From positions 1 through 27,577 of the forward strand of contig CAYNFH010000068.1 of NCBI GenBank assembly GCA_964396385.1: a DNA stretch of 27,577 nt, written 5' to 3'. A program made the translations under genes and the position numbers. Under the pieces are notes generated by a model, which ran no database searches, was not told the origin of the DNA, and saw only the letters and a list, made by a program, of their open reading frames with translations. This document shows positions 7,182 through 15,015 of this stretch, piece by piece. Every line of letters begins with the position of its first letter. The first letter of the stretch is position 1. The stretch is from CAYNFH01 sp964396385. Lineage in GTDB: Bacteria; Armatimonadota; Chthonomonadetes; Chthonomonadales; CAJBBX01.

Positions 7182-8364
7182 GCTCCGCCGCCTCCTGTGC
7201 GCGTACCAGCCCCTGGAGCCTGGGATCGTTCACGGGGACCAGCGGCTTGCCTTTGAGATTGCGCGCGAAGTCCCAGAGCCACAGCCCTCCCAGTCCCACG
7301 GGCGCGAGCACGTCGGCAGGGCTGAGGTGGAAGTGGGGGTAGAGGGACGGCGCTACGAGCCAGAAGTCGTCCACCAGATGCATGAACAGCACGAACAGGG
7401 CTATCTTCCAGAGCCGGTCGATGTTCTTCTTGTTGCCGGCGAAGAGCAGCAGCACGAACGGCAGCGCGAACTGAAACAGGATGAGCGCCAACGAGATCCA
7501 CTTCCATCCGCCGAGCTCCCGGTGCAGGTAGTGCGGGATCTCGTCCGCGAGGTTATCGGACCAGATGATGATGAGCTGTGAGTAGGCCATGTAGGTCCAC
7601 AGCAGGATGAAGGAGAGCATCAGGTTGCCGAGGTCGTGGATGTGTGAGGGCAGCACGATCTCCTCCAGGCGCTTCTTGCCGACGAGGAGCGCGGCCAGCA
7701 AAATCATGACCGCGAATGTGCCGATCCCCTGGCCGCAGATGACCAGCATGCCGAAGACGGTGGAGTACCAGTTGGGCTCCAGGGACATGATCCAGTCGAT
7801 GGCCGCGAAGGAGACGAACAGGACGTACAGCAGCGTGCCAGGGCCGCTCAGGTACTGCATCTTGCGCGAGAGCTCGGCAGGGTCGGACGCATGGTCCTGC
7901 TCCAGCGACCAGCGGCTGAGCAGCCTCGCCAGGACGATCCAGGTGATGAAGTAGACGGCGGCGCGGATGGTGAAGGCGAGCGGGTTCATGACCACGCTCC
8001 GCTGCTTCATGAGCGGATCCGCGGCGACATCGTAGGGCCGCGCCCAGGCGTACAGGTGCGGGAGGCCGAACAGCAGCGGCACGAAGAGCGCGGCCATGAG
8101 AGGGAGGGTGGATGTGGCCGCTTCCAGCGGCCTGCGGATGACGAACCCCCACGCTCCGCCGACCATGTGGTGCAGCATAAGCACCGCCAGGCTGCCCAGC
8201 GCTATTCCGCTCCAGAAGAGGTAGGCGTACAGATAGGCGGACCAGAACTCGGCGGGGCGGAGGAAACCCCACGCAACGCAGAGCGCGAGGGCGATGACGC
8301 CCACCAGCAGCGCGCGTGCCTGGAGCCGCTCCAGCGCGGGGCGGATGGAATCCTCCTGGGTCAC
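7174..8364 (-). CDS. actF: Alternative Complex III subunit ActF (quinol:cytochrome c oxidoreductase)
   Basis: A 396-residue integral membrane protein with about ten helices, the smaller NrfD/PsrC-like quinone-binding subunit of ACIII. Recognisable family blocks include FWSAYLYAYLFWSGIALGSLAVLMLHHMVGG, the SLEPNWYSTVFGML loop and the HDLGNLMLSFILLWTYMAYSQ helix. With ActC it forms the membrane arm where quinol is oxidised and protons may be moved. Start GTG, overlapping the actE stop as GTGA, which suggests translational coupling. The C-terminal tail is short and soluble. Six of the act genes in the same order as in Rhodothermus make the assignment firm. Confidence 0.95.
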   Translation of the reverse strand: MTQEDSIRPALERLQARALLVGVIALALCVAWGFLRPAEFWSAYLYAYLFWSGIALGSLAVLMLHHMVGGAWGFVIRRPLEAATSTLPLMAALFVPLLFGLPHLYAWARPYDVAADPLMKQRSVVMNPLAFTIRAAVYFITWIVLARLLSRWSLEQDHASDPAELSRKMQYLSGPGTLLYVLFVSFAAIDWIMSLEPNWYSTVFGMLVICGQGIGTFAVMILLAALLVGKKRLEEIVLPSHIHDLGNLMLSFILLWTYMAYSQLIIIWSDNLADEIPHYLHRELGGWKWISLALILFQFALPFVLLLFAGNKKNIDRLWKIALFVLFMHLVDDFWLVAPSLYPHFHLSPADVLAPVGLGGLWLWDFARNLKGKPLVPVNDPRLQGLVRAQEAAEHA

Positions 8365-9179
8365 TTGCGCGCTCCAGCCCCCCTTCCCAGCCCCTCGGAC
8401 CGTCCCACGCCCTCGGACCGGTGGCGGGCGTGGGCACCCCGGCGGGGCTGGGAGCCCACCCCCAATTCTGGGGGAGGCGGTTCAGCTCCCCTAGAATTGG
8501 GGGCGGAGGGTCCAGACGCTGCCAGCGATGCAAGCGCGTTCGGCGGCGCGTCCGATGGCGCGGCGTGCTGGCTGAGCTGGAGCGCCCGGATATAGGCGAT
8601 GATGGCCCACCGGTCCACCGGCTTGACGCGGTCGCCGTAGCTGTACATGGCGCCGAAGCCGTTGGTGATCACGTCGAAGAAGTGGCCCACGGGAGCGGAG
8701 CGCAGCCGGTCGATGTGATACGAGGGAGGCGGGCTGAAGCCGCGGCGCACGATCATTCCCCGTCCATCCCCTGCGCGTCCGTGGCAGGGAGCGCAGTAGA
8801 TGTTGAACCGCTGCTGACCGCGCAGGAGCAGCGGGCGCGTGACCGGCAGCGGGAACGTGGTCACCGGCCTGCCGCCCATCGTGCCGGTGTAGAGGGGTGT
8901 GCCGCTTACGACCTGTTCCCGGGCCACGGTATCGTCCAGGATGGGGCGGGATGAGTTGCCGTCCGGGAACATGGCGCTCTTCTCCAGCGGCTTGAGCTTG
9001 GATCCGGTCCACATGTTGGTGGAGTTGCAGCCCGCCAGCGCGAACAGCAGCCCCGTGGCCACCGATGCCGCTGGACACAGGACGCGGCGACGCGGCAAAC
9101 GGCAGAAGGGGAGAAGGGGAGAAGGGGAGAAGGGGGGCCGGATTCCCGAACGCCGAGCCTCTGGTCTATTCCGCCACAT
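8361..9179 (-). CDS. actE: Alternative Complex III subunit ActE, mono-heme cytochrome c lipoprotein
   Basis: A 272-residue protein. The lipobox is ALAGC (about residues 47-51), so the mature protein is lipid-anchored outside the inner membrane. One heme site CAPCH is followed by FGAMYSYGD, whose Met is the likely axial ligand. The ATG at 9179 has GAGGAG six bases upstream, which settles the start although it leaves about 25 residues before the signal peptide. That extension contains SPSPLLPF, the translation of an octamer array at 9104-9135. The C-terminus is also odd: after the cytochrome helix (IAYIRALQLSQ) come about 75 Pro/Ala/Gly/Arg-rich residues encoded by an inverted-repeat element (8459-8503) and other low-complexity DNA. 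Overlaps actD by 14 bases. Confidence 0.92.
   Translation of the reverse strand: MWRNRPEARRSGIRPPFSPSPLLPFCRLPRRRVLCPAASVATGLLFALAGCNSTNMWTGSKLKPLEKSAMFPDGNSSRPILDDTVAREQVVSGTPLYTGTMGGRPVTTFPLPVTRPLLLRGQQRFNIYCAPCHGRAGDGRGMIVRRGFSPPPSYHIDRLRSAPVGHFFDVITNGFGAMYSYGDRVKPVDRWAIIAYIRALQLSQHAAPSDAPPNALASLAASGPSAPNSRGAEPPPPELGVGSQPRRGAHARHRSEGVGRSEGLGRGAGARK
8459..8503. repeat. Inverted repeat CCCCCAATTCTGGGGGA, inside actE
   Basis: Arms at 8459-8475 and 8487-8503 match as inverse complements at 16 of 17 bases; each arm is itself a near-palindrome. A related copy, CCCCCAATACTGGGGGA, sits at 15071-15087 between actA and the DUF362 gene. In actE it is translated as part of the low-complexity tail. 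Confidence 0.85.
9104..9135. repeat. Tandem octamer array AGAAGGGG, inside actE
   Basis: Four perfect AGAAGGGG units in the N-terminal coding region of actE, before the lipoprotein signal. Followed at about 9138 by CCGGATTCCCG, similar to the core next to other arrays. Confidence 0.9.
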
Positions 9180-9714
9180 CGAACACTCCTCGGGGGTGGA
9201 GGGATTCCAGAAAGGCGCGTGTCTCCACGGGATTGAAGCGTGGATCCGCGGCCTCTATGCAGAGGAAGAACTTGTCCCGGGTCGCCAGGTGGAACTCCGG
9301 CACGTTGAACACCGGATGGTACAGCCTGGGCAAGCCGCTCAGCGCGAGCATGCCGAACAGCGCCGAGAAGGAGGCGCACAGAACCCCCAGTTCAAAGGTG
9401 ATGGGAATGAACGACGGCCAGCTATGCCAGGGCCGCCCGCCGATGTTGAGCGGAAAGCCCTTGACGGAGGCGTACCACTCCATGAAGTAGCCGGCCGCCG
9501 CGCCGCCGAAGCCGCCGAAGAAAACGATGAGCGGGAGCGGGCTGGGCTTGCGCCCGAGCGCCGCGGCCATCCCCTCGATGGCGTAAGGCGAGAACGCGTC
9601 CATCTTGCGGTAGCCCTGCTCGCGGGCACGGTTGGCCGCCTCCATGAGGGAGTCCTTGCCGTCGAACTCGGCTGCGAGACCGTAGAGGTTGTCGTTAGGG
9701 TTAGCCTGTCTCAT
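9166..9714 (-). CDS. actD: Alternative Complex III subunit ActD
   Basis: A 182-residue protein matching the ActD (DUF3341) pattern: soluble head LYGLAAEFDGKDSLMEAANRAREQGYRKMDAFSPYAIEGM, then two membrane helices (about residues 62-82 and 104-126) and a soluble tail. It is a non-catalytic membrane subunit packed against ActC/ActF. I use the ATG at 9714, which has GAGG six bases upstream and begins with the usual short lead into LYGL; the open frame allows an upstream start at 9753, but that would lie deeper in actC. Overlaps actC by 14 bases and actE by 14 bases. Confidence 0.94.
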   Translation of the reverse strand: MRQANPNDNLYGLAAEFDGKDSLMEAANRAREQGYRKMDAFSPYAIEGMAAALGRKPSPLPLIVFFGGFGGAAAGYFMEWYASVKGFPLNIGGRPWHSWPSFIPITFELGVLCASFSALFGMLALSGLPRLYHPVFNVPEFHLATRDKFFLCIEAADPRFNPVETRAFLESLHPRGVFDVAE

Positions 9715-11125
9715 ACGCCGCCTCGCGCTGCTTGGCCGGCTCCCGGGTCTCATCCACGAGATGGGCCATCTCCGTGATGGAGATCATGGGCAGGAACCGG
9801 ATGAACAGGAAGAAGAGCGTGCCGAACAGCCCCACCGAGCCGAACAAGACGGCCCAGTCCCAGATAGTCGGGTAGAACATGTGCCACGCCGAGGGCATGA
9901 AGTCCCGGTGCAGGCTCTGTACGACGATGACAAACCGCTCCGTCCACATGCCAACGTTTACGATGAGCGACATGGCGAAGAGTAAGGCCACATTGGTCCG
10001 GAGGGAGCGGAACCAGAGGAGCTGCGGGAGGGCGACGTTGCAGCTTATGAGCAGCCAGTAGGCAGGCGCATACCGCCCGAAGGCGCGGTCAATGGCCATG
10101 TACCGCTCGAACGGATTGCCGCTGTACCAGGAGATGACCGTCTCCATGATGTAGCCGTAGGCGACCACCAGTCCGGTGGCGAGCATGACCTTCGCCATGT
10201 TCTCCAGGTGCCGCAGAGTGACGAAGTCCTCCAGGTGGTAGAACTTGCGCAGCGGGATGGCTAGCGTAAGCACCATAGCGAACCCCGAGAAGATGGCGCC
10301 GGCCACGAAGTAAGGTGGGAAGATGGTGGAGTGCCAGCCCGGAACGATGCCCACCGCGAAGTCCATGCTCACGATGCTGTGGACCGAGACGACCAGTGGG
10401 GTGGCCAGGGCCGCCAGGAGCAGGTAGGCGATCTCGAAGTGCTGCCAGTGGGCCGCGGATCCGCGCCATCCCAGCGACAGGATGGCGTATACGACGCGGG
10501 GCACCGGCTTCCTCGCCCGGTCGCGCAACGTGCCGAGGTCCGGCACCATGCCCAGGTACCAGAAGATGAGGGAGACGGTGCCGTAGGTGGAGACCGCGAA
10601 GAAGTCCCAGACCAGCGGGCTCCGGAACTGCGGCCAGAGCTGCATAGTGTTCGGGTATGGGATCAGGAAGTAGAAGTACCACCACCGGCCCAGGTGGAGG
10701 ATGGGCATCAGTCCGGCGCAGGCGACGGCGAAGAGCGTCATCGCCTCCGCGAACCGGTTGATGGAGGTGCGCCATCGCTGCCTCAGCAGATAGAGGATGG
10801 CGGAGATGAGCGTGCCGGCATGCCCTATTCCTATCCACCAAACGAAGTTAGTGATAGCGAAGCCCCACGCCACCGGGATGTCGACGCCCCACACTCCCAC
10901 GCCCAGCACGAAGAGGTAGGCCACCGCGTAGCTCAGCACCATGAGCAAGGTAAAGAAGGCGGCGAACCCCAGGACCCATCCCCGGTGCCACGGGCGCGCC
11001 AGCACTATGGCGCTGATCTTCTCGTTGACGGAGCTATAGGTCTGCCCGGAAACGAGGACAGGCTCCGGCGCGCCGGGGTCGCGCAGCCGCTCCGCCTGGT
11101 ATTGGGCGCTATCGGACGGCGTCAC
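9701..11125 (-). CDS. actC: Alternative Complex III subunit ActC
   Basis: A 474-residue NrfD/PsrC-like membrane subunit with about ten helices. Family blocks include the soluble head VSGQTYSSVNEKISAIVL, ITNFVWWIGIGHAGTLISAILYL, HLGRWWYFYFLIPYPN and YGYIMETVISWYSGNPFER. It is the larger membrane half of ACIII, thought to hold the quinol site next to ActB's iron-sulfur chain. The start is the GTG at 11125: GGAGG lies about nine bases upstream inside actB, and protein upstream of this point in the same frame looks like shadow sequence. It overlaps the end of actB by 17 bases. No repeat has entered this gene. Confidence 0.95.
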   Translation of the reverse strand: MTPSDSAQYQAERLRDPGAPEPVLVSGQTYSSVNEKISAIVLARPWHRGWVLGFAAFFTLLMVLSYAVAYLFVLGVGVWGVDIPVAWGFAITNFVWWIGIGHAGTLISAILYLLRQRWRTSINRFAEAMTLFAVACAGLMPILHLGRWWYFYFLIPYPNTMQLWPQFRSPLVWDFFAVSTYGTVSLIFWYLGMVPDLGTLRDRARKPVPRVVYAILSLGWRGSAAHWQHFEIAYLLLAALATPLVVSVHSIVSMDFAVGIVPGWHSTIFPPYFVAGAIFSGFAMVLTLAIPLRKFYHLEDFVTLRHLENMAKVMLATGLVVAYGYIMETVISWYSGNPFERYMAIDRAFGRYAPAYWLLISCNVALPQLLWFRSLRTNVALLFAMSLIVNVGMWTERFVIVVQSLHRDFMPSAWHMFYPTIWDWAVLFGSVGLFGTLFFLFIRFLPMISITEMAHLVDETREPAKQREAAYETG

Positions 11126-13235
11126 GGCTTCTGTCCTCCACGTCCGGCTTCGGCGCGGCGAGCGGGTCCTCCATCTCCGGGTTTGGATTGCGCAGCTTGC
11201 CCAGGTAGGTGGTTCGCGGGCGCGTGTTGAGCTCCGCAAGGAGCGCGTAGTTGTGCGGCTGCTTCTTGAGCCCGGCGACCTGCGATGCCTGGTCGTTCTG
11301 GTTGCCGAAGACGATTGCCCGCGTGGGGCAAGCCTGTTGGCAGGCAGTTACCACCTCCTGTTCCCGGATGGGACGGTTCTCCTTCTCGGCCTGGATGCGG
11401 GCGGCCTCGATGCGCTGGATGCAGTAGGTGCACTTTTCCATCACCCCGCGCGTGCGCACGGTCACCTCGGGGTTGCGCATGAGCTGAATGGTGGGCCGCT
11501 CATCCTCGTACTTGAGGAAGTTGAACCGACGGACCTTGTACGGGCAGTTGTTGGAGCAGTACCGCGTGCCCACGCAGCGGTTGTAGACCATCTCGTTGAG
11601 GCCCTCTTTGTCGTGCACGGTGGCGCCCACCGGGCAGACCAGCTCGCACGGGGCGTCCTCGCACTGCATGCAGGGGACAGGCAGGAAGAGGGTGTCCGGG
11701 TCCTCCAGCGTGCCCTTGTAGTAGCGGTCGATGCGGAGCCAGTGCATCTCGCGCCCGGCCATGACCTGGCCCTTACCCACTATCGGGATGTTGTTCTCCG
11801 CCTGGCAGGCCACCACACACGCGGAGCAGCCGATGCAGGCCGTCGTATCGATGGACATGCCCCAGGCGTAACCCTCGTACTTGTAGTTCGGGTAGAGGGT
11901 GAGGCCGGCGGGTGGCTCCTTCTCGCGGTCCGTCTGGTGGACGTAGTTCGGGTTGCGTTGGAACTCCGGGAGGGTTGCCTCGCGCACCAGCTCGCGGCCC
12001 TCCATGCCGTGATGGCTCCGCGTGGTGGCCAGGGCCACACGCCGTCCGGTCTTCCGCAGCTCCAGGCCATCTCCGAACCAGGGCGAGTCCGACGTGCGGA
12101 GCGCGTAGGCGTTGAATCCCACCCCTGTGCCCACGCTGCCGGCGCGGCGGCGGCCAAACCCCAGCGGCGCCGTCACCGCTCCATCCGTATGGCCCGGCAG
12201 TATCAGGATAGGCGCCTGGACCGTCCGGCCACGGTACTGGAGTTCCACCACGTCCCCGTCGGAGAGGCCGTACTGCTGCGCCGTGCGCGGGCTCAGGAGG
12301 GCAGCGTTATCCCAGGTGAGCTTGGTGAGCGGCTTCGGCAGCTCCTGCAGCCAGGCGTTGTTGGCAAACCGGCCGTCGTGGATGGCGGGATCGGGGTGGA
12401 AGATGAGCTCCAAAGACGTGAGGGGGTGAGGGGGTGAGGGGGTGAAGGGGTGAGGGGAAAACTCCTGAGTTGAGGGTTGAGGGTTGAGGGTTGAGGGGCC
12501 GGAAATTGAGGGGTGTTCAGGTGTTCGGGTGTTCAGGTGTTTAGGGCCTAGATCTGGAGTCGTGAGGCGTGAGTCGCGAGTCGTGAGAGCGGAATCCGGG
12601 CCGGGCCGGCGCCCGGCCCCTACAGCGAAGCCGGGCGATTTCGGCGCGTGGGCGGAGCTGGCGATGAGACCATCGTGGAGGGACTTGCGCCAGAAGGCTT
12701 CGAAGTCCGCGCCGGACCGCCGGGACCGCCAGTAATCGCGGACGACATCGTGGTCAGTAGCCGTAACGCTGCCGAGGGCGGCGGCAATCACCTCGTGGGC
12801 GGACTTGCCATCGAAGAGCGGGGCGATGAGCGGCTGCACGATAGAGGCGGTGCCGTCATAGGCGCGGGCGTCGCTCCAGCTCTCCAGCGGATGCGCCTCC
12901 GGGACGTGCCACTGGCAGAGCTCGGAGGTCTCGTCGTCGTACTGGCCCAGGTGGGCGGTGAAGGCGTCCGGCCGGTTGGACAGCGCTGCGAGCGCCCCCG
13001 CGAAGTCCAGGTCCGCCGGCGCGGTGTAGACGGGGTTGCCGCCCAGGATGAGCAGGACCTGCACCGCCCCGGCATGCATGTCGGCCACGAGCCGGGCGAG
13101 CGAGGCAGCCTGGTCCGGCGGCCCCGCCTCGACCGGCTCGATGTACTCCACGGTGCTGCCGGGCGCGCCCAGAGCGTGATTCATAGCGTGGGCGAGCGCG
13201 TGGACGGCGGGGGGCTGCTGGTCTCCGGAAATCAC
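11109..13235 (-). CDS. actB: ActB, 3' part (molybdopterin-like fold end and iron-sulfur domain), frame-shifted from 5' part
   Basis: 708 residues from the GTG at 13235, which has no ribosome site and is only the first start codon in a frame open back to about 13328. The first third continues the molybdopterin-oxidoreductase-like fold (VISGDQQPPAVHALAHAMN, LFLILGGNP-like VLLILGGNPVYTAPADLDF). Then comes a low-complexity linker (12413-12640) made of repeat arrays, then LELIFHPDPAIHDGRFANNAWLQELP, and finally the iron-sulfur domain with four Cys groups: CIGCSACVVAC, CMQCEDAPCELVC, CVGTRYCSNNC, and CTYC with ACQQACP. These carry electrons from the quinol site toward the cytochromes. With the 5' part this makes a normal-length ActB; see the frameshift at 13301-13332. 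Confidence 0.88.
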   Translation of the reverse strand: MISGDQQPPAVHALAHAMNHALGAPGSTVEYIEPVEAGPPDQAASLARLVADMHAGAVQVLLILGGNPVYTAPADLDFAGALAALSNRPDAFTAHLGQYDDETSELCQWHVPEAHPLESWSDARAYDGTASIVQPLIAPLFDGKSAHEVIAAALGSVTATDHDVVRDYWRSRRSGADFEAFWRKSLHDGLIASSAHAPKSPGFAVGAGRRPGPDSALTTRDSRLTTPDLGPKHLNTRTPEHPSISGPSTLNPQPSTQEFSPHPFTPSPPHPLTSLELIFHPDPAIHDGRFANNAWLQELPKPLTKLTWDNAALLSPRTAQQYGLSDGDVVELQYRGRTVQAPILILPGHTDGAVTAPLGFGRRRAGSVGTGVGFNAYALRTSDSPWFGDGLELRKTGRRVALATTRSHHGMEGRELVREATLPEFQRNPNYVHQTDREKEPPAGLTLYPNYKYEGYAWGMSIDTTACIGCSACVVACQAENNIPIVGKGQVMAGREMHWLRIDRYYKGTLEDPDTLFLPVPCMQCEDAPCELVCPVGATVHDKEGLNEMVYNRCVGTRYCSNNCPYKVRRFNFLKYEDERPTIQLMRNPEVTVRTRGVMEKCTYCIQRIEAARIQAEKENRPIREQEVVTACQQACPTRAIVFGNQNDQASQVAGLKKQPHNYALLAELNTRPRTTYLGKLRNPNPEMEDPLAAPKPDVEDRSRDAVR
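12419..12619. repeat. Cluster of five short-repeat elements inside actB linker
   Basis: In order on the plus strand: TGAGGGGG x5 (12419-12458), TTGAGGG x4 (12470-12497), GGTGTTCA x4 (12512-12543, two units altered), GAGTCGT x4 (12557-12584, two units altered), and the hairpin GGGCCGG-CGC-CCGGCCC (12603-12619). All are translated in frame in ActB as a Pro/Thr/Ser/His-rich linker of about 70 residues. Confidence 0.92.
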
Positions 13236-13300
13236 GACCGCCGCGCCGCGGTGGGACAGGAGGTCGCGGGTGAGGGCGGGAAGTAGGTGAGAGCTCGAAG

Positions 13301-13404
13301 GGTGTTCAGGTGTTCGGGTGTTCAGGTGTTCAGGGACCGGACCACGGACGACGGACCACTGGCGACTTCGGATTCCGTGGTCTGTGGTCCATTGGCCGTG
13401 GTCA
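13301..13404. repeat. Octamer array plus palindromic heptamer cassette at the actB frameshift
   Basis: GGTGTTCA x4 (13301-13332, unit two reads GGTGTTCG), then four GGACCGG/ACCACGG/ACGACGG-type heptamers (13334-13360), the core GGCGACTTCGGATTCC (13361-13376), then four inverted heptamers GTGGTCT, GTGGTCC, ATTGGCC, GTGGTCA (13377-13404). The whole right part is an imperfect palindrome. The octamer part differs by one base from 12512-12543. Confidence 0.9.
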
Positions 13405-14353
13405 GCATTTCCGCCAGGGCGTGGGCGAAGGTCGCGATGTGGCTCGGAGGGAGGGCAAGGCGGTGGTCGGCCGCGGCGCCGGTGATGGTGGGGGCGCTCT
13501 CGACCGCATAGAGGCGGTTCATGTGGGCGGATCCCTGCCGCACGCGGCGGCGACCCGCGAAGTCGCGCGCGTAGCGGAGGCTGCCCGGCATGGACTGGAG
13601 GAAGTCGGAATCGAGGGAGAGGATCACGTCCGCCCTGTCTAGATGATAGATAGGCTCGACGTCGGCCCCCAGCTCCAGTCGCGCCCCTGCGCGGACGTTG
13701 TCCCGGTTGACGGGCTCATAGGCGTGCCAGACCGCGCCGGGGAAGCGGCGCTCCAGGACGGCGATCTGGGCCGCCATAGTGGGGGAGGTGACTGTCTCCG
13801 TGAGGATGCGGAGGCCAGTGCCCGGCCGGCGCTCCAGCGCACCCGTCAGCGCGGTGAGAAACCTCTGCCAGGTGGAGGGCTCCGCCAGGTTGCGCACGGC
13901 CTGCGAGCGGTCGGGGTCGTACATCTGGAGGAGCTGCGCCTGCATGAAGACGTCTGAAGCCCCGAGACTAGCGGGATGGTCCGGGTTGCCTTCCACCTTG
14001 ACGGGCCGACCCTCGCGGCTCTTGACCAGGACTCCCGTGGCGATCCCGCCCAGGCACAGGGCGGTGGCGTAGTACAGCGGGATGCCCGGCGTCTGCTGCT
14101 CCGGCTGGCGGACATAGGGGACGATCGGTTCGGTCGGCTGGCGGCCGCACCCGGCCCCGGCGGCCAGGGCCAGTGAGGCGCCCATGAGGCCCAGGAAGGC
14201 ACGGCGGCTCAGGTTGGGGGGAGCGGGCGCCGGGGCAGCTTTCTCGCCTGCGGCCTCTTCCAGGCTGCGCCAGTACCGGCTCTCTCCTTGCTCCAGCCGC
14301 TCGCGTATGAAGTTCAGGTCCAGGGCCCGTCCGGGGGCCTTGCTCTCGCTCAT
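13322..14353 (-). CDS. actB: ActB, 5' part (Tat signal and start of molybdopterin-like domain), prematurely stopped
   Basis: 343 residues ending at a TGA inside an octamer array. Residues 47-69 hold a Tat signal (SRRAFLGLMGASLALAAGAGC), as expected for ActB, which is exported folded to the outer face. Then follows the first half of the molybdopterin-oxidoreductase-like domain (YYATALCLGGIATGVLVKSREGRPVKVEGNPDHPASLGASDVF), which in ACIII holds no molybdenum. Family sequence ends near HALAEMLTT; the last about 20 residues come from the repeat cassette. The ATG overlaps the actA stop as ATGA. Reading on in the next frame gives the rest of ActB, so the gene is split only by the repeat length. Confidence 0.88.
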   Translation of the reverse strand: MSESKAPGRALDLNFIRERLEQGESRYWRSLEEAAGEKAAPAPAPPNLSRRAFLGLMGASLALAAGAGCGRQPTEPIVPYVRQPEQQTPGIPLYYATALCLGGIATGVLVKSREGRPVKVEGNPDHPASLGASDVFMQAQLLQMYDPDRSQAVRNLAEPSTWQRFLTALTGALERRPGTGLRILTETVTSPTMAAQIAVLERRFPGAVWHAYEPVNRDNVRAGARLELGADVEPIYHLDRADVILSLDSDFLQSMPGSLRYARDFAGRRRVRQGSAHMNRLYAVESAPTITGAAADHRLALPPSHIATFAHALAEMLTTANGPQTTESEVASGPSSVVRSLNT

Positions 14354-15006
14354 CGGTGGCAGACGTAGCAGTTCGTCAGTCGCGTGATGGGGACGTGGTA
14401 ATCGGCCAGCAGCCGTCTGCCCACGTCCTCGCGGTTGCGCGGGTAGGTGTACCCCATGTCGAACACGGCCTCGCGTGGGCGGATGTACCGCTCCGGATGA
14501 CGATGGCACTGGAGACACCATGCCATGAAGAGGGTCTGGGTGCGTCTCATGAGCGGCATCTGGTCCACCCGGCCGTGGCACGTCTCGCAGCCGATGCCCT
14601 TGTTCACGTGGATGCTGTGATTGAAGTAGACAAAGTCCGGGAGGTAGTGCACCCGGGTCCACTCGATTGGGACGCCTGTTCTCCAGCTCTCGCGGATCGG
14701 CTCCAGCATCTGGCTCTGGTTCCAGATCTGTGAATGACAGGTCATGCAGGTCTTGATGGGAGGGATTCCCGCGAACGAGGAGTCCTCGACCGACGTGTGG
14801 CAGTAGCGGCAGTCCAATCCCAGTCCCGCCACGTGGTGCTGATGGCTAAACGGCACCGGTTGCTCCCGGACCACGCCTACTTGCGTAACCCACGGCGAGA
14901 AGTTGATGGCCGCGAGCCCGCCCAACACGCCGGCCGGGGCGAGCACCAGCCCGATCAACACGATGGGGGTGAAGGTATTGACGCTCCGGTTGAAGACTTG
15001 CGCCAT
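14350..15006 (-). CDS. actA: Alternative Complex III subunit ActA, pentaheme cytochrome c
   Basis: A 218-residue protein with an N-terminal membrane anchor (about residues 12-38) and five CxxCH heme sites: CRYCH, CMTCH, CETCH, CLQCH and CYVCH, the last at the very C-terminus. It passes electrons out of ACIII to ActE or to the cytochrome domain of CoxB. The ATG at 15006 matches the usual ActA beginning (MAQVFNRSVNTFTPIV); no clear ribosome site precedes it, because the region upstream is an octamer array (15016-15047). The open frame continues upstream through that array, but the extra residues are repeat translation. It is the first gene of the act-cox cluster. Confidence 0.95.
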   Translation of the reverse strand: MAQVFNRSVNTFTPIVLIGLVLAPAGVLGGLAAINFSPWVTQVGVVREQPVPFSHQHHVAGLGLDCRYCHTSVEDSSFAGIPPIKTCMTCHSQIWNQSQMLEPIRESWRTGVPIEWTRVHYLPDFVYFNHSIHVNKGIGCETCHGRVDQMPLMRRTQTLFMAWCLQCHRHPERYIRPREAVFDMGYTYPRNREDVGRRLLADYHVPITRLTNCYVCHR

Positions 15007-15015
15007 TGCAGCGGG

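Noticed and set aside
11126..11239. Upstream extension of the actC frame
   Set aside because: Lies inside the iron-sulfur part of actB and is Arg/Ser/Thr-rich shadow sequence; GTG at 11125 has a ribosome site.
13322..14353. Programmed ribosomal frameshift in actB
   Set aside because: No slippery heptamer of the usual kind is seen, and the break lies exactly in a tandem array, which makes copy number or assembly the simpler cause; not fully excluded.
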